A DNA stretch of 64,000 nucleotides. Origin: Diphasiastrum complanatum. Taxonomy: Eukaryota; Streptophyta; Lycopodiopsida; Lycopodiales; Lycopodiaceae. Made by a program: the position numbers and the translations under genes. Under the pieces are notes generated by a model, which worked only from the letters and a program-made list of their open reading frames with translations, was not told where the DNA came from and did no database searches. This document shows, piece after piece, positions 22,491-33,382 of this stretch (the stretch's first letter is position 1; every line of letters starts with the position of its first letter). The stretch is from positions 6,535,320 through 6,599,319 of the forward strand of contig CM055102.1 of NCBI GenBank assembly GCA_029204225.1, in the 5' to 3' direction.

Positions 22491-22940
22491 TGTAGAATGA
22501 ATGCTCTTCTTAAAATCACAAAGATTTCTAAATTTTAAAAGATCTATGAAGGGCCTAAAGCTTACAAGAATTCCTATAGGCTTGTCTCTATCAAACTAGC
22601 ACACAAGGTTGAATGATACACAAATATCTTGCCAAGAATTACTAGCTTTCATTCTCACAAAAAAAATTTGCTTTACACTTTTCCTAGAGATTTCACTTCA
22701 CTCAGGATCTGAACAAATCAGCCTCTAAGATATGATCTTAGACTCTAAAAAGAAATGCTTCAATGATCCAAAACTCTATTTGGTCATAGGCATTAGCTAG
22801 ATTGAATCTAGATCAATACTATGCTTCAAAAAGCACAAAAAACGAACTAGTATTGTGATTTTTGGGACCAACAAACACAAAGTAACTTGAAATGAAAGTT
22901 GTTGTACGGTTTCACACGTGTGAAAAGTACATTTGCATAC

Positions 22941-23298
22941 CTTCTAACAATCCTATCCTCGATTGCTCTTGGGTATTCCAAGCATCAAGAAATGGGTGTT
23001 TCTTGATCCTTGGGCTGCTAGAATGATGTTAAGAATCTAGTTTTCTTGTTTCTTGTTTCTTGTTGAGTAGCTTAATCTTGTCATTGTTTGTTCCCTGATT
23101 TTGGTAGATAGATTGTAGATTAGCTCCCTGATTCTGAACGATGATCTATACTGAGCTAGGACTGGTTACATCACTTGTATATGCATGTAGCTGAGTAACG
23201 TATCCGTTTCACCCCCACTGACAGGCTGGGAATACACATTGTTACCTGAGGAACACTTCTGCTTGGAAACCGTTCTAATAAGAAGACTAAACCGTAAA
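22941..23298. other. No gene seen
   Basis: The sequence contains TTTCTTGTTTCTTGTTTCTTG near 23,045 and no protein similarity. It may be the outer part of the copia E LTR or its flank. Confidence 0.35.
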
Positions 23299-23377
23299 GA
23301 ACCGTAACCAACGGAAGTAACAAAAAAGAAAAAAAGATAAAAGAACGTGTTCATAGATTCAGTGGAAATCTATGAAC
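23299..23377. repeat. 79-bp hairpin element, copy 1
   Basis: The segment starts GAACCGTAACCAACGGAAG and ends in an 11-bp inverted repeat, GTTCATAGATT (23,349-23,359) with AATCTATGAAC (23,367-23,377). A short stem CCGT/ACGG lies near its start. A second copy is at 33,420-33,498 in the same orientation, but the flanks are not alike. Stem bases differ between the copies in a paired way (C-G here becomes T-A). Confidence 0.75.
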
Positions 23378-23639
23378 ATCTGGCACCATTCCGCAGCTAT
23401 ATCCAAGCCAAAACTTTCCGATATGTGCTGCCAAATCATAACTTTGAAGTCTCACACACGCATCCTTGCCGAGCTCGCCACTTTGGTCCTGACCGACGTG
23501 CAGCTCAGTTCTCGACCGAGGCTTCACGCTCCTTACCAAGCCAAGCTCCACGATTCTCGTCTGGACCGGACTGCTACACACCAACTCTCGACCGAGTCAC
23601 TACTTAAAAAGATCTTGCCATGTCTTGAGTTACACCTCA

Positions 23640-24135
23640 ACCAACGCTCATCGATAAGATCTCGACTGAGCCTTTCACATACCTTTCGTCGCAATTCAAC
23701 TGATGCTTTCTGTTAAATCTCGACCGAAGGCTTCCTATTAAATCTCAACCGGAGCCTTAAGTCCTGATCTCGACCGAGGCATCCTGTTCGATCTCGACCG
23801 AAGCATTATGTAAAATCTCAACCGAAGCTGTCTATTAAATCTCAACCGGAGCCTTCCGCCCAAATCTCAACCGGAGCCTTCCGCCCAAATCTCAACCGGA
23901 GACTTCCTTTCAAATCTCAACTAGAGCTGAAGCGCTCATTCAAATCTCAACCGGAGCCGAAGCCCATCGCTCAATTATCAACCGAAGAGATTCTATTAAA
24001 TGTCAACCGAAGAGATTCTAAATCTCAACTGAAGAGACTGTATCAAATCTCGACCAAAGAGTTTTGATCAAATCTCAACCAAAGAGATTCTGTCCAATCT
24101 CGACCGAAGGGATTCCTCACCATCTCAACCAGACC
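23640..24135 (+). repeat. Degenerate minisatellite, CTCrACCGrAG units
   Basis: About 17 units of 24-31 bases each begin CTCAACCGGAG or CTCGACCGAAG and end in AAAT. Two adjacent units near 23,855-23,905 are nearly identical. The same word occurs in inverse orientation at 30,740-32,080. Confidence 0.85.
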
Positions 24136-24289
24136 AAATCCATGCTAGACCATAGAACTTTCAAACGACAATAAAAAATGATGAGTACAACATACATCAG
24201 ATCCGACTGCTTGAATCAACGATCTATATTTGACATTTTTTGGAGTTATATCTGATGATCCACACAAACCGCCAGCTGCACCACCGTAA

Positions 24290-24740
24290 ATCGCAAACAA
24301 TCGCACCCCAACTATCGTATTCACCCGCATTCAACCGCAAACAACCACACTCCAACTGCATTAGCCCTTGAACCATAGCACCCACATCACAGTCGTAGCG
24401 ACCGCATTGAACCGCATTACAACCGTAGTGACCGCGTTGATCCGTAGGGACCACTCTTGCACTGTAGGACTGCCTTGAGCTATAGCGATCGCAAACAACC
24501 GCATTCCAAACGCAACCACTCTTGAACCGTAGCAACCACATTTTGATATAACACTACATTTTGACCGCCCTTGCACCACATCCGACTACCCTTGCACAAC
24601 ATTCCGACCTTGCACTGCATCCGACAATCCTTGCACTGCATTTCGACCTTGCACCACATTTTCACCACCTTTGCAATGCATTCCACTGCAATCACATCAC
24701 ATTCCCACCACTCTCGCATCGTATTACCCACTGGCCAAAT
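24290..24740. repeat. Low-complexity imperfect tandem repeats (ACCGCA / CTTGCAC)
   Basis: Words such as AACCGCATT, ACCGTAG and CTTGCACTGCATCCGAC recur at irregular 15-25-base intervals. No reading frame here has family similarity, although long frames exist on both strands because of the repeats. Confidence 0.6.
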
Positions 24741-24747
24741 CCACCAT

Positions 24748-25440
24748 AGACGAGAGAACACATGGTGCCCTCACTGTCGAGGTGCACACACTGGAAATGA
24801 GTGCCCTTCATACCAACATGTCCCAGACACTTCATTGATCAAATTCGATATCTACGACTTTATGGGACATACTTCACTGTATTGTTATTATAACCCAAGG
24901 AACCAGTCTCACAACCAATCAGGGGGACATTATCAACCTCCTCGACAATCGTTTGTTTCACAGAACCAACACCAACATTACCAACCGCAAAACAATCAAG
25001 TCCATGTACAAGAGTTGCCCAAACAACCTAGACATGAACCTCAACCACGGCTGGCACTCTTAGGACCACCTCCAAGAGGACAACCTGATCTAGGAGCACA
25101 AAACCATAGACACCCTCAAGAATCTGCATAGACACATCTTGTTGAAAACTCCTACAATCACTCATATCATCAAGATACAACACTTTCATCTGTTAGCTCT
25201 CAACCATATCAAACCGACAACTCATGCTCGTGCAAACGGGATGAGTATTCCACACCACCAGACAATCCAGCACAGCTAGCCATCCAAGATGGTTATGCTA
25301 TTGCCACAGGCCCAATGAGCAACCATTGTTTTATTTGTGGCGAAACTGGCCATTTCATGGTTGACTATAAAGTTAAGAACCAATATCATGTGGAATGCCC
25401 AGACTGTGTTCGTAAACACAGTTTCAAGGCTGCCCTAAAC
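24748..25440 (+). pseudogene. Gypsy F Gag C-terminus
   Basis: It begins with a shortened knuckle CPHCRGAHTGNEC (24,766-24,804; CX2CX3HX4C) and continues as a Gln/Pro/His-rich linker (HYQPPRQSFVSQNQHQHY near 24,930). After a stop at 25,129 a second knuckle follows, CFICGETGHFMVDY (25,327-25,368), whose last Cys is now Tyr, then CPDCVRKH. The upstream matrix/capsid part is not recognised. Confidence 0.75.
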
Positions 25441-25874
25441 AACCTAACATGATCCTTCCAGCACGTCATATATCATCCGAACCTGTTAGAGTTCTAACTA
25501 GAGCACAATGACAAAAACAAGAACAACAACAAAATAATAAAAAATCAGTTGTCCCGCATGGAAGCCACTTGACAGCTTCCACATTACCCAATGACTACCC
25601 AGACCCAAACGTGGAACAAAGGCTATTTACAATGAATTTTGAGATGAGTTTTTGCAAGAGGAAGAACGTACAAAAAGTTTGTTATCAGCTCAAATCCCCA
25701 AAAAGGAGCAATCCCTACAGGAACTTAAAGTATTTTCTGACCTCCTGCAAGCTCAACTCACCATGTCGTTCCATAGTGCAATAAAATCCTTATATCCATC
25801 GTAGTTTTCAGCTGCCTACTATTCCTGATGAACAGCGGAAACCATAAGAGATTCCTGAAATTTTCCAGATTCCT

Positions 25875-26551
25875 ATGAACCTGCTGAATATAGGTGTTGC
25901 CAAGAGGACTAGCATCACCCTGCCTTTGTCCTATAAAGACTATTTCGTAGTATCTGCTATCCTTGATAGCGGATCAGGCGTTAATATAATGTCTTTGTCC
26001 TTGGCAAAGTCATGGAACTTCCATACCCTCGATCAACCACGATATAAACTTCACATGGCTGATCAACGAGTTACAGACCCTACTGGTCATTTGTCAAATA
26101 TCAAAATTTGAATAACAATTGTCAAATTTATAATCGATTGTGTCATCTTAGACTTACCAGAAGATGCCAATACTTATAAACTCCTTCTTGGTACACCCTG
26201 GCTCTGATGGCAGGTGTTGTCCAAGATTGGAAGCATAGCAAAATCACCTTTGGCAATCACGATAAACGAGTCACTGTCGACTCCACTGGCCATGTCAAGC
26301 CCGCCAAGGTATACGATGATTGGTCATCAACAACTTATGACGAATCAGATAGTGTCCCAATCCAACCAAACGGCCACTATACAAGATCCACGAACATAAT
26401 CAATTGGGGTCAAGCATTAGCCACTGTGGACTATGTTGATTCCAATCGATGTCGTATCAAAATTGCTGCAGAAGATGTGGATATTCTCCCATATTCTATA
26501 GACATTGACACACCCATCATCCCACTTATGATGATTGACCGATTCCTATAG
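25875..26551 (+). pseudogene. Gypsy F aspartic protease
   Basis: The retropepsin core VVSAILDSGSGVNIMSLSLA has the Asp-Ser-Gly at 25,965-25,973 intact. After a stop near 26,111 and a frameshift, LLLGTPWL (near 26,187) and the following VVQDWKHSKITF segment mark the C-terminal half of the domain, as in element G. The domain is complete in content but in two or three frames. Confidence 0.8.
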
Positions 26552-26613
26552 CTTGGTGCCCAAGAAAACCTAGTGTCTCTACCGCCCATGTTCTGGAAGA
26601 AGGTATTCTTTCC

Positions 26614-27440
26614 ATGGATGATGTAGAAATGACAGATGAACATGTACTCCTATATCTAGATGCCCAACCTTATCCGCGAAAATCAATTTCTAAGGAGATC
26701 AAGACACCAGGACCTTTGGCTCACGTCCAACTGACATCTAAAGTACCCAACACACAAGCATATAGGCCCAAGCCCAAAGTATACACATGGGACATGCCCA
26801 GACGAAGTCTGGCATACAATTGATGACGATATGATAAGTGAGGCAACAACACTTCCCACTCAAAAATCACAAAAACCTCGGTTACAAAAAAATAACATTA
26901 TTGATACAAAATTAACCGAGCGTCAAAAACGTATGCGTGAGAAGCTTAAGCAGCCGATTAAGCCCTTCTCTAAGGAGACAGACATCAAACCATCAGACCA
27001 CGCTTCCACGTCCGGTAGTGACTCAACAAAGATGATTCCCAAAGTTCTAGAAAACTTTGTGGAACCAGCTTTCGATCTTCCACGAAAATTTGAAGATTTC
27101 ACACTGGATGACGTTGTTATCCAGTTACCGCAGCCACACCAAGAATTCCAACTCCTTTGAAGGTCTAGCTAAAATGATGCCGTTAAACCTTAAAAATCCT
27201 GACGAGCCGACTAGTTCATGTTGGTGCCCACCTTTCGTCCAAACAACTTTTTGATCGGGAAACTTTACTTTGAAAATACAGGGATGTATTTGCATGGAAC
27301 TATATAGAAATGAAAGGAATTCCGTCTAAAGTAGTGGTTCATACGATTCCTTTGGAAGACAACGCTAAGTCTATTTGGGCTAAACCTTACAGAAGTAACC
27401 CCATCTATCTTCCAAAAATGAAGGTCTCTCAATGGTCGGT
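26614..27440 (+). pseudogene. Gypsy F linker and start of reverse transcriptase
   Basis: The linker holds Lys-rich stretches (KLTERQKRMREKLKQPIKPF) and FTLDDVVIQLPQPH near 27,095-27,140. The RT N-terminus follows: WNYIEMKGIPSKVVVHTIPL near 27,290-27,350, then NAKSIWAKPYRSNP. The related minus-strand fragment I (47.3-47.9 kb) has the same order, DTLDDVVIMLPKAHRE then FAWTYKDLKGIP, which supports the reading. RT palm motifs are absent because the sequence switches at about 27,440. Confidence 0.78.
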
Positions 27441-27474
27441 ACATTCCAGCCCGCTTGAGAATCACTTGCAAGTC

Positions 27475-28276
27475 CTACTCGCCTCGTCGTCTTGCCGTTT
27501 GTTTTCGCTCGCTCATCTTTTGCCCCAGGGCTTCAAATACTTGGAAGCGGAGCTTACTTCCGTAGTTTAATGGCCCCAAGTACTCTCGTATCTTTTCCAT
27601 GAAGCCCATCTCCTGCCATTCTTCTACCATGGTGACGTATCGTGATGACATGAAGGCCGCTCTATAGTATAGCCAGGCCATCATCTCATGGTCTTCCTCT
27701 GACTGGAGGGCTACGTTGGGATTGATCTTGATCAGATCCAGACCACAATCCCAGAAACATTCTTGTTGCATTAGAAAGACCATGGATCGACAGTATTTGG
27801 CACTTTCTTGCACACATAGATCGGTACCGGTCTTGTATTTGTGCTCGAAATCTAGCAATTGTAGCCTCAAGTCATTCAGGGAGATTCTCTGAAATTTTCG
27901 GAATCACTGGCCAGTTCACCAACTCATCTCGTGGCTTTTCTGCCGGCCATGGATTTTTGCGTTTGAGTGGCATGTAGTATGGATCTATTCGCTTCCATGT
28001 CGATGCCTTTAGGTACTCTTGCAACTGTCGGCTATCCTTTAAGACTTTGTTTCACCATCCCGGTTGTGGTTGTAGTGCCGCAATGATCTCAGCCCTAGTG
28101 GAGTATTGGCTTTGATCAATTTCCTCTTTGCCTCCCCTCATGTTGGGAGGGTATATCCTTTTAAATTTCTCTAATTCTTCTGTATCTGCCATCTTGCCCC
28201 TGGGCCTGGTAGGAGAAGCTGCCCTACGTGGTTGTGGTGGCCTTTCCAGGTAATCATCCAAGTCTTTTGTGCCCAT
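27475..28276 (-). pseudogene. Unknown minus-strand coding block, C-terminal part
   Basis: The frames (28,276-28,052 and 27,870-27,475) read in one direction with the two blocks described next. Visible features are a basic start (RRAASPTRPRGKMADTEEL), EIIAALQPQPGW, and later a Trp/Tyr-rich globular stretch with DHEMMAWLYYRAAFMSSRY and EEWQEMGFMEKIREYLGPL, ending in a basic tail (KQTARRRGE). Stops and a frameshift lie near 28,050 and 27,880. I do not recognise the family. It could be an extra ORF of a gypsy element or a captured host gene. Confidence 0.5.
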
Positions 28277-28940
28277 ATCTTTTTCCTTGGCTCACTCTTG
28301 TTGATGGCCCAACTGCGTCCGAGTCTTGCCTGGACGAGAATCTTCTTGTTTCTGGTGGATCTGCCAGGAAGTTGTCATTACCCCCAATGTTAGAGTTAGT
28401 TTCTGGAAGGTCAGGGAAGGAGTGATCTGGAGAAAAAGGTGCAGGGATGACATGTTGGGGAGGTGGTGGGTTTAACAAATTGTACGCCACATCGGGGGAG
28501 TGGAGTTATTGAAGGAACTTGTCCCGTCGGGCCGTGTCAGCTAGACCTTTTGATGGGCCCATTAATCTGTTAGGAGGTGGTGGAGAGAGGGAAGATGAAA
28601 AAATAGGGTGGTAAGTGGGAATAAATGTCTCAGAGAAATTAAAAGAGGAATAAGATGAGGGGTTAAAAGTGGGAGAGGGACGAGGAAAAATTTTGGAAGC
28701 AGCTTCGGCTCTCTGGCTACCTGATCCCGAGCTACCATCTGATGGTCGGGTTTGTCCGTCCTTATTTTCGGCTCTGTCATTTACATCATTGTCTCGTGGT
28801 TTCTTCAAATCAGCGCCTGCTTGGGCCTTGCACGCCGTGTCCCACAACTGGTTCACCTTGTCCAAGACTTGCTGCAGGGCCTTCGTTGTATCTTCTAGCT
28901 GCTTCGGGGACTCCAGGATGATCTTTTCTTGCTTGGACAC
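28254..28940 (-). pseudogene. Unknown minus-strand coding block, middle part
   Basis: The N-terminal side is a predicted coiled coil (KQEKIILESPKQLEDTTKAL, then LQQVLDKVNQLWDTACKAQ), followed by an acidic/polar linker and a Pro/Ser/Phe-rich low-complexity stretch (FPRPSPTFNPSSYSSFNFS). A stop at 28,506 and a frame change lead into MAYNLLNPPPPQHVIPAPF. Composition suggests a scaffold-like protein. No catalytic motif is visible. Confidence 0.5.
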
Positions 28941-29018
28941 AATATTTTCAAAGTTTTTTTTCTCGGCCTCCCGTTCCTAGATCAGCTGCACATACTTTTC
29001 CATCCGGATGGCTGAGAC

Positions 29019-30261
29019 CTATGGGGCCTGGAACTGTATGTCCTTGGGCTTAACCAGAGAGGCATCAATTGTCATTGCACCCGACGAGCCGTCTCGCACT
29101 TGGTCAATCTGGACCATCTGGTGCTTTAGTTGTTGTTGGACCTCTTCCAAAGTGATCTCTTGTCTGGCCATCACGGATCTAATTTCCTTTGTCTTTTTTT
29201 TTTCTTTCTTTGGCCAGCTTTTGTTGTTGCGCAATTTCTCGGTCCTAGTATTGGACCTTGTTCTCGAGCATTTGATGCTGGCTTACCAACCAATGCATGT
29301 GGTAGCTTGCTTCGGAGAGGTCGATCATTGAGCGCTTGGCTGCTTCGGAGAGCTTCTCAGGGTTAGTGAGGGTTGGGTATTGATCAGGGGTGTGAGCTGG
29401 TGAAGCTAATTCAAAAAATAGGCATTGTGTAGGAGATGAAGATGGAGGTGGAGGGAGCGGAGGAATAATGTTAGTAGAAATGGTGGTTGTTGTTGTGGTG
29501 GTGGTGGTGGTTATTGGAGAGGTCAGACTTCTTCCTGACTGATCTACCTTCTCTGGTTCATCATCACTTATTTCTATCAGGTCCGCAACATCAAAATATT
29601 GCGAGGTGTCCAAGGTGTGGACTTGATGGGCCCGTGGCTGTTGACCTTGTGGCTGCTGGGCCACTTCCGTGTCTTGGGGACTGGAACTCCCCACTCCTCT
29701 CCCTCCAAAAAATGGTGTGGTTGGGGATGTTGGTGGCATTGGTGTGGTAATCAATGTGGGTGGGGTGGCGACCTTGTCTAGTTGACCAACAACTTGGGAT
29801 GTGGTCGTGTCTGGTGCTGCTATAGACGTAGTTGCTCCATCACCCCCGCCGATGGTGTGTGAGGGTGATGAGTGTTGTTGAGATGCTGAAGTGGAGCTTC
29901 CATCATCTGAAGCTAAACCGTCTGATGCTGTTCCAGCTGGTGATGTCTTCCTAGCTTGAAGCTTTCTTTGTATTCTTTGTTGCCTTGTATCTGGCAACTG
30001 GGCCTTGGAGGTATCGACCTCTTGAGTTTCTGAGGATGTGGCTGCTTGTGGATCTGGTTGTGGGCTTTGTTGCTTTTGTACCAATGGAAGAATACTGGTG
30101 TTGACTCTTTTGCGTTGGAGTCCCGATGGTGAAGTAGCTTGTGAGCATGAACGCTTGGACTGTTTGGACCCTATGGGAATGTCCCATGCTTTGTTAGCAA
30201 GCTGCAGGTGTTGTTGGAGTCTTGGCCCGTTCTGTACTTGTTGGAGTGTGATATCTGTCAT
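29019..30261 (-). pseudogene. Unknown minus-strand coding block, Gln/Pro/Ser/Thr-rich N-terminal part
   Basis: The 338-residue open frame (30,261-29,245) is the longest in this part of the window. It starts MTDITLQQVQNGPRLQQHLQ, is rich in Gln, Ser, Thr and Pro, contains an acidic IEISDDEPEKVD near residue 227 and a poly-Thr run (nine or more Thr near residue 250), then PPLPPPPSSSP. A helical end (SEAAKRSMIDLSEASYHMHW) leads through a TAG into a charged coiled coil (29,234-29,019; EITLEEVQQQLKHQM). No signal peptide, membrane segment or enzyme motif is seen. Confidence 0.5.
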
Positions 30262-30434
30262 GAGATACTCGAGGATGGTTAGTGGCTACTTGTTCTTAAG
30301 ACAACATGCAGTTCAAAGCAAACTGTGCCCAATCATAGAGGTTCTGGGCATGCAGTCGTGAATCTGCCATCATGACAGCATTTGGTCCTCAAGGGATCCC
30401 AAAGGGTTGCAAGTCGGCCGCCACAAAAGATACG

Positions 30435-30623
30435 TTATAAACATAGTTCCTGATTAGGGAAAACTATGAGTTGGCACGACCTTGCCATAGCATTATAATT
30501 GGCATACGCCATATGTACTAGGTACGGGCTTTGATACCCCTTCAGTTTAGAGATCTGGAACTCAATGGCCTTGAAGAATGACTCTGCTTGTTGGTACCAG
30601 GTCTGCATATATGTAAGATCCAA
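30435..30623 (-). pseudogene. Unknown minus-strand coding block, upstream segment
   Basis: Sixty-two residues of globular character (MDLTYMQTWYQQAESFFKAI, then EFQISKLKGYQSPYLVHMA) sit upstream of and parallel to the block at 29,019-30,261. The gap of about 170 bases has stops. It may be the true N-terminus of the same ancestral protein. I do not recognise it. Confidence 0.4.
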
Positions 30624-30739
30624 TTTTTATAGTCGGATGTCGAGCTTATTAGCCTCAGGGTCATCAGAACTGGAACTGGGGTGGGATGACATGGTGAAAA
30701 AAGAGAAGAAACAAGGGTCTGAAAAAACTACGTCGCTTG

Positions 30740-30955
30740 AGATTTTAGATAGGATTAAATGGTGTCGGTTGAGATTTGATAGATGGCATCGGTCAAGATT
30801 GGATGGACTACATCAGTCAAGATTTGAGAAATGGCATCGATCGAGATGGGATGGACTGGCTCCAGTCGAGATTTGAGACAGAGGCATTGGTCGAGATCTG
30901 AGACAGGGCTCTAGTTGAGATGTGATACAGGGCTTCGGTCGAGATGGAAGGTGAA
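30740..30955 (-). repeat. Minisatellite, inverse orientation, short array
   Basis: The plus strand shows GGTCAAGATTTGATGG-like units (CGGTCGAGAT words), which on the minus strand are the CTCrACCG units seen at 23.6-24.1 kb. Unit length is about 25-28 bases. Confidence 0.75.
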
Positions 30956-31655
30956 AGTGGCTATTTAGAAAAGATTGGAAGATGTGTGTGGAGCAAGGTA
31001 TGGTGCAGAAAGAAAGGGTTTGTGAAAGATGGAGGTTGGGAAAATAAAGATGGAAGGTAAGGTGTTGGAAAGCGGAGGTGTGTTTGCAAAGAGGAATTCG
31101 AAGTATGTCGTGGAATGAAGGATGGTGATGGAATGTGGTTGGGTGAGAAGATGAAAGGTATAAGTTCGAAAAATGTAAAAGGTGAAGATGTTGGGCAAGG
31201 ATGGAGATATGTGAAAACGGATGTATGGAGGTGGGAAATGAACTGGAGGTAAACAACAAATTTTGTGATGTTGATGATAATATATTCAATAGTGTAACGG
31301 GAGCGTGATGAATGCTCACGTGACACTACCCCTCAGCATGCGAAAAATTGCAAGATGATGTGTTTGTTGCCAGCAATGTTAGGTTTGGAGATGTTTGGTG
31401 ATGGCACTCTCAATGGCAAGCAAACGATGATGGTGGATAGTTGGTGGAGGTGTTGTGGAAACGGTGACAGATGCAAAGAACAACAAAGTGTCAGAATCGT
31501 GCTCAGGAGCAAGGAAATCGCCAGCAGATCATCGCAAGAAAATGTCAGAATTTGCACTTTGCTAAGGTGCGAATGGCGTCGGAGTGATGGCATTTATGGA
31601 CGTTGTCGTCTGGTTTCGGATGCAATGGGACATGTCGGTTCGTTAAATTTTGAAT
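30956..31655. other. Low-complexity and non-coding stretch
   Basis: Minus-strand frames here are Ser/His/Phe/Leu-rich (SSSFPTSIHPFSH) and follow biased base composition rather than a protein family. TGAATGCTCACGTGACACTACC near 31,308 has a CACGTG core. I see no gene. Confidence 0.4.
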
Positions 31656-31659
31656 TTGG

Positions 31660-32080
31660 AATCTCCGGTTGAGATTTGATAGGTACTTCGATCAAGATCT
31701 GATGGGTGCTCCGGTCGAGATCTGATGGGTGCTCCAGTCGAGATCTGATGGGTGCTTCGGTCAAGATCTGACAGGTGCTTCGGTCGAGATCTGACAGGTG
31801 CTTTGGTTGAGATCTGACAGATACTTCGGTCGAGATCTAACAAGATGTTGTGCTCCGATTGAGATCTGAGACAAACCCGCCGATTGAGATCTGACAGAAA
31901 TCCGTCGATTGAGATCTAACAGAAACCTTCGGTTGACATTTGACAGAAACTTGTCGATTGAGATCTGACAGAAACCTCGGTTGAGATCTGATAGGAGTCC
32001 TTTAGTTGAGATTTGACAGGAGTCCTTCGATTGAGATTTGACAGGAGTCCTTCAGTTGAGATTTAAAAGGAGTCCTGCAT
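31660..32080 (-). repeat. Minisatellite, inverse orientation, long array
   Basis: About 17 units of 23-27 bases built on CGGTCGAGATCTGAyrGG or CGATTGAGATCTGACAG run through this interval. On the minus strand each is CTCrACCG-led, matching the array at 23,640-24,135. Its open frames (SRPEHPSDLDRST repeats) reflect the repeat only. Confidence 0.85.
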
Positions 32081-32399
32081 GGAGCTATGTGATGCAAGTG
32101 AAGAACTTCAAGGGGGAAAATATGACTATGGCTTAAGTAGAAGTTCTTATGGAAAAGAAATATCTCAATAAATGACTGTATGCTTAATTGGGAATATTGA
32201 GACATTAGACAGACAAAAATGAGATGGGCCAAAAGTGTCAGAATCTTTTCATATGGTGTAGCCTATCATTTGTTGACCTAGAACATTCATGACAAATGGG
32301 TATGTATAGAAAAAAGAAGATGCATAGAAAGTAAATAAGTACATGTATGAACTATAAACAAGAAATGAGGCTAAAAATAGCCACCATAGTCCTACTCGA

Positions 32400-32659
32400 A
32401 GGATAATCTTAGCTATGGCTTCAGCAGAGAAGTGGCCACCGCCAATGCCCTCATGATCCTGAGATATGATAGGTCGTATCTCCGATTCATAAGCGCATTG
32501 TCGGATAATATCGTCAACGCCCCTTTTGTAAAGTTGTCCTGCTATTAATTGAAAGGGCGCTGCTTTAGGCAAAAAATTTCTTTTTGCAATCGTATTCAGG
32601 CCTTCTTTGAGTCTGCATGTTGTTAGTGTGAAGTTTTTAGCATGTGTGAACTTCACCAC
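32400..32659 (-). pseudogene. Gypsy integrase zinc-domain fragment
   Basis: The minus-strand frame reads FLPKAAPFQLIAGQLYKRGV then HEGIGGGHFSAEAIAKIILR and VGLWW. This is the junction of RNase H with the integrase H2C2 zinc region in gypsy elements (relatives show HxGxCGGHFxxxxTAxKIL). The frame then enters unrelated hydrophobic residues near 32,385. It has the same orientation as the unknown coding block and the minisatellite downstream, so all may have been one minus-strand element. Confidence 0.75.
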
Positions 32660-33382
32660 ACACCCTACAAGATCTTACTGAGGTGTTGTGATTGCACAAG
32701 ATTGATCAAAGAACAGTATGCTTGAAAAATCTAAGGCAAGAGCACAATGGCATACATCTGATGAAAAAATCTAACTCTTCACTATGAGAAATGAATGTCA
32801 GAAATAATTCTAAGTGTTCAGTATGGGAAAAAGAGGCTGCTCTCGAGTAGAGAGAGAAAATCATACATAGAAAACTTGGGTAGAGAGAGAATGACTCCAA
32901 AACACCAAAATCTCAATATTCACAATATGGCAAAACATGCCCAGCTTTCCATACATGAGAGAGACTCGAATTCCTACAGTGGAGTTGCATGGAAAGTCCA
33001 CTTAATTGAACTAATTCACCTACCAAAGATCCTCATGTGTAACTGCATGCATGTATGGTGCATGTACTACATATCAACTCATAAAATTGCCTAGACATGT
33101 GTAGATCACAGAAACTACTTTGCATGTTGCATGCACTGATTGCATGTGGCTTGCATGTATACAGTAAGCCTTTGCATGCTATCTAAACATCTGCATGTCA
33201 TCATAATTGAACCTATCTAACTCAAATCCGAGCTACACTAGAAGGATATGTGCTCAATTCACACTCCTTATATGTACAACATGAAAATCTAGTGGAAATT
33301 ATCATGGACATGACCCCAAACTTGAGATAGGGCACTGTATGTTGGAATATCAATCCACACTCTAGAGAGAACTATCAAACAG
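32660..33382. other. No gene seen
   Basis: Mixed AT-rich sequence. TGCATG words are frequent between 33,045 and 33,200 (about ten copies) but form no clear tandem unit. Confidence 0.4.

Larger units (their letters stand above)
18172..22940 (-). mobile_element. Ty1/copia LTR retrotransposon E
   Basis: On the minus strand: gag (22,490), protease, integrase, RT, RNase H (to 18,574), a polypurine tract GAAGTGAGGAGGAG (18,575-18,561 on the minus strand), then a 3' LTR starting TGTTGAAAATTGTCAC at 18,560. That LTR is split by insertion of copia D, so its remainder lies left of 12,276. A weak PBS-like TCATATCTTAGAGGC near 22,720-22,734 suggests that the 5' LTR starts near 22,733. Palindromic CACACGTGTG words on both sides support one family. 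RT and RNase H are nearly intact. Confidence 0.85.
24748..27440 (+). mobile_element. Ty3/gypsy retrotransposon F, truncated in RT
   Basis: Plus-strand Gag zinc knuckles, protease and the first residues of RT follow in gypsy order, with stops and frameshifts. The RT breaks off near 27,420-27,440, where an unrelated minus-strand coding block begins. No LTR boundary was found; the minisatellite at 23.6-24.1 kb may be part of its 5' region. It shares the knuckle type and protease style with elements G and H. Confidence 0.8.

Noticed and set aside
23640-24740. CRISPR-like look of regularly spaced short repeats
   Set aside because: Units are degenerate, 24-31 bases without unique constant-length spacers, and the context is plant retrotransposons.
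27475-30623. Env-like ORF of a gypsy element
   Set aside because: Position would fit, but there is no signal peptide, transmembrane helix or surface/TM cleavage motif; composition is Gln/Pro/Ser-rich.
31643-31843. Repeat protein with SRPEHPSDLDRST units
   Set aside because: The frame is the minisatellite read through; other frames are equally open and no start context is seen.
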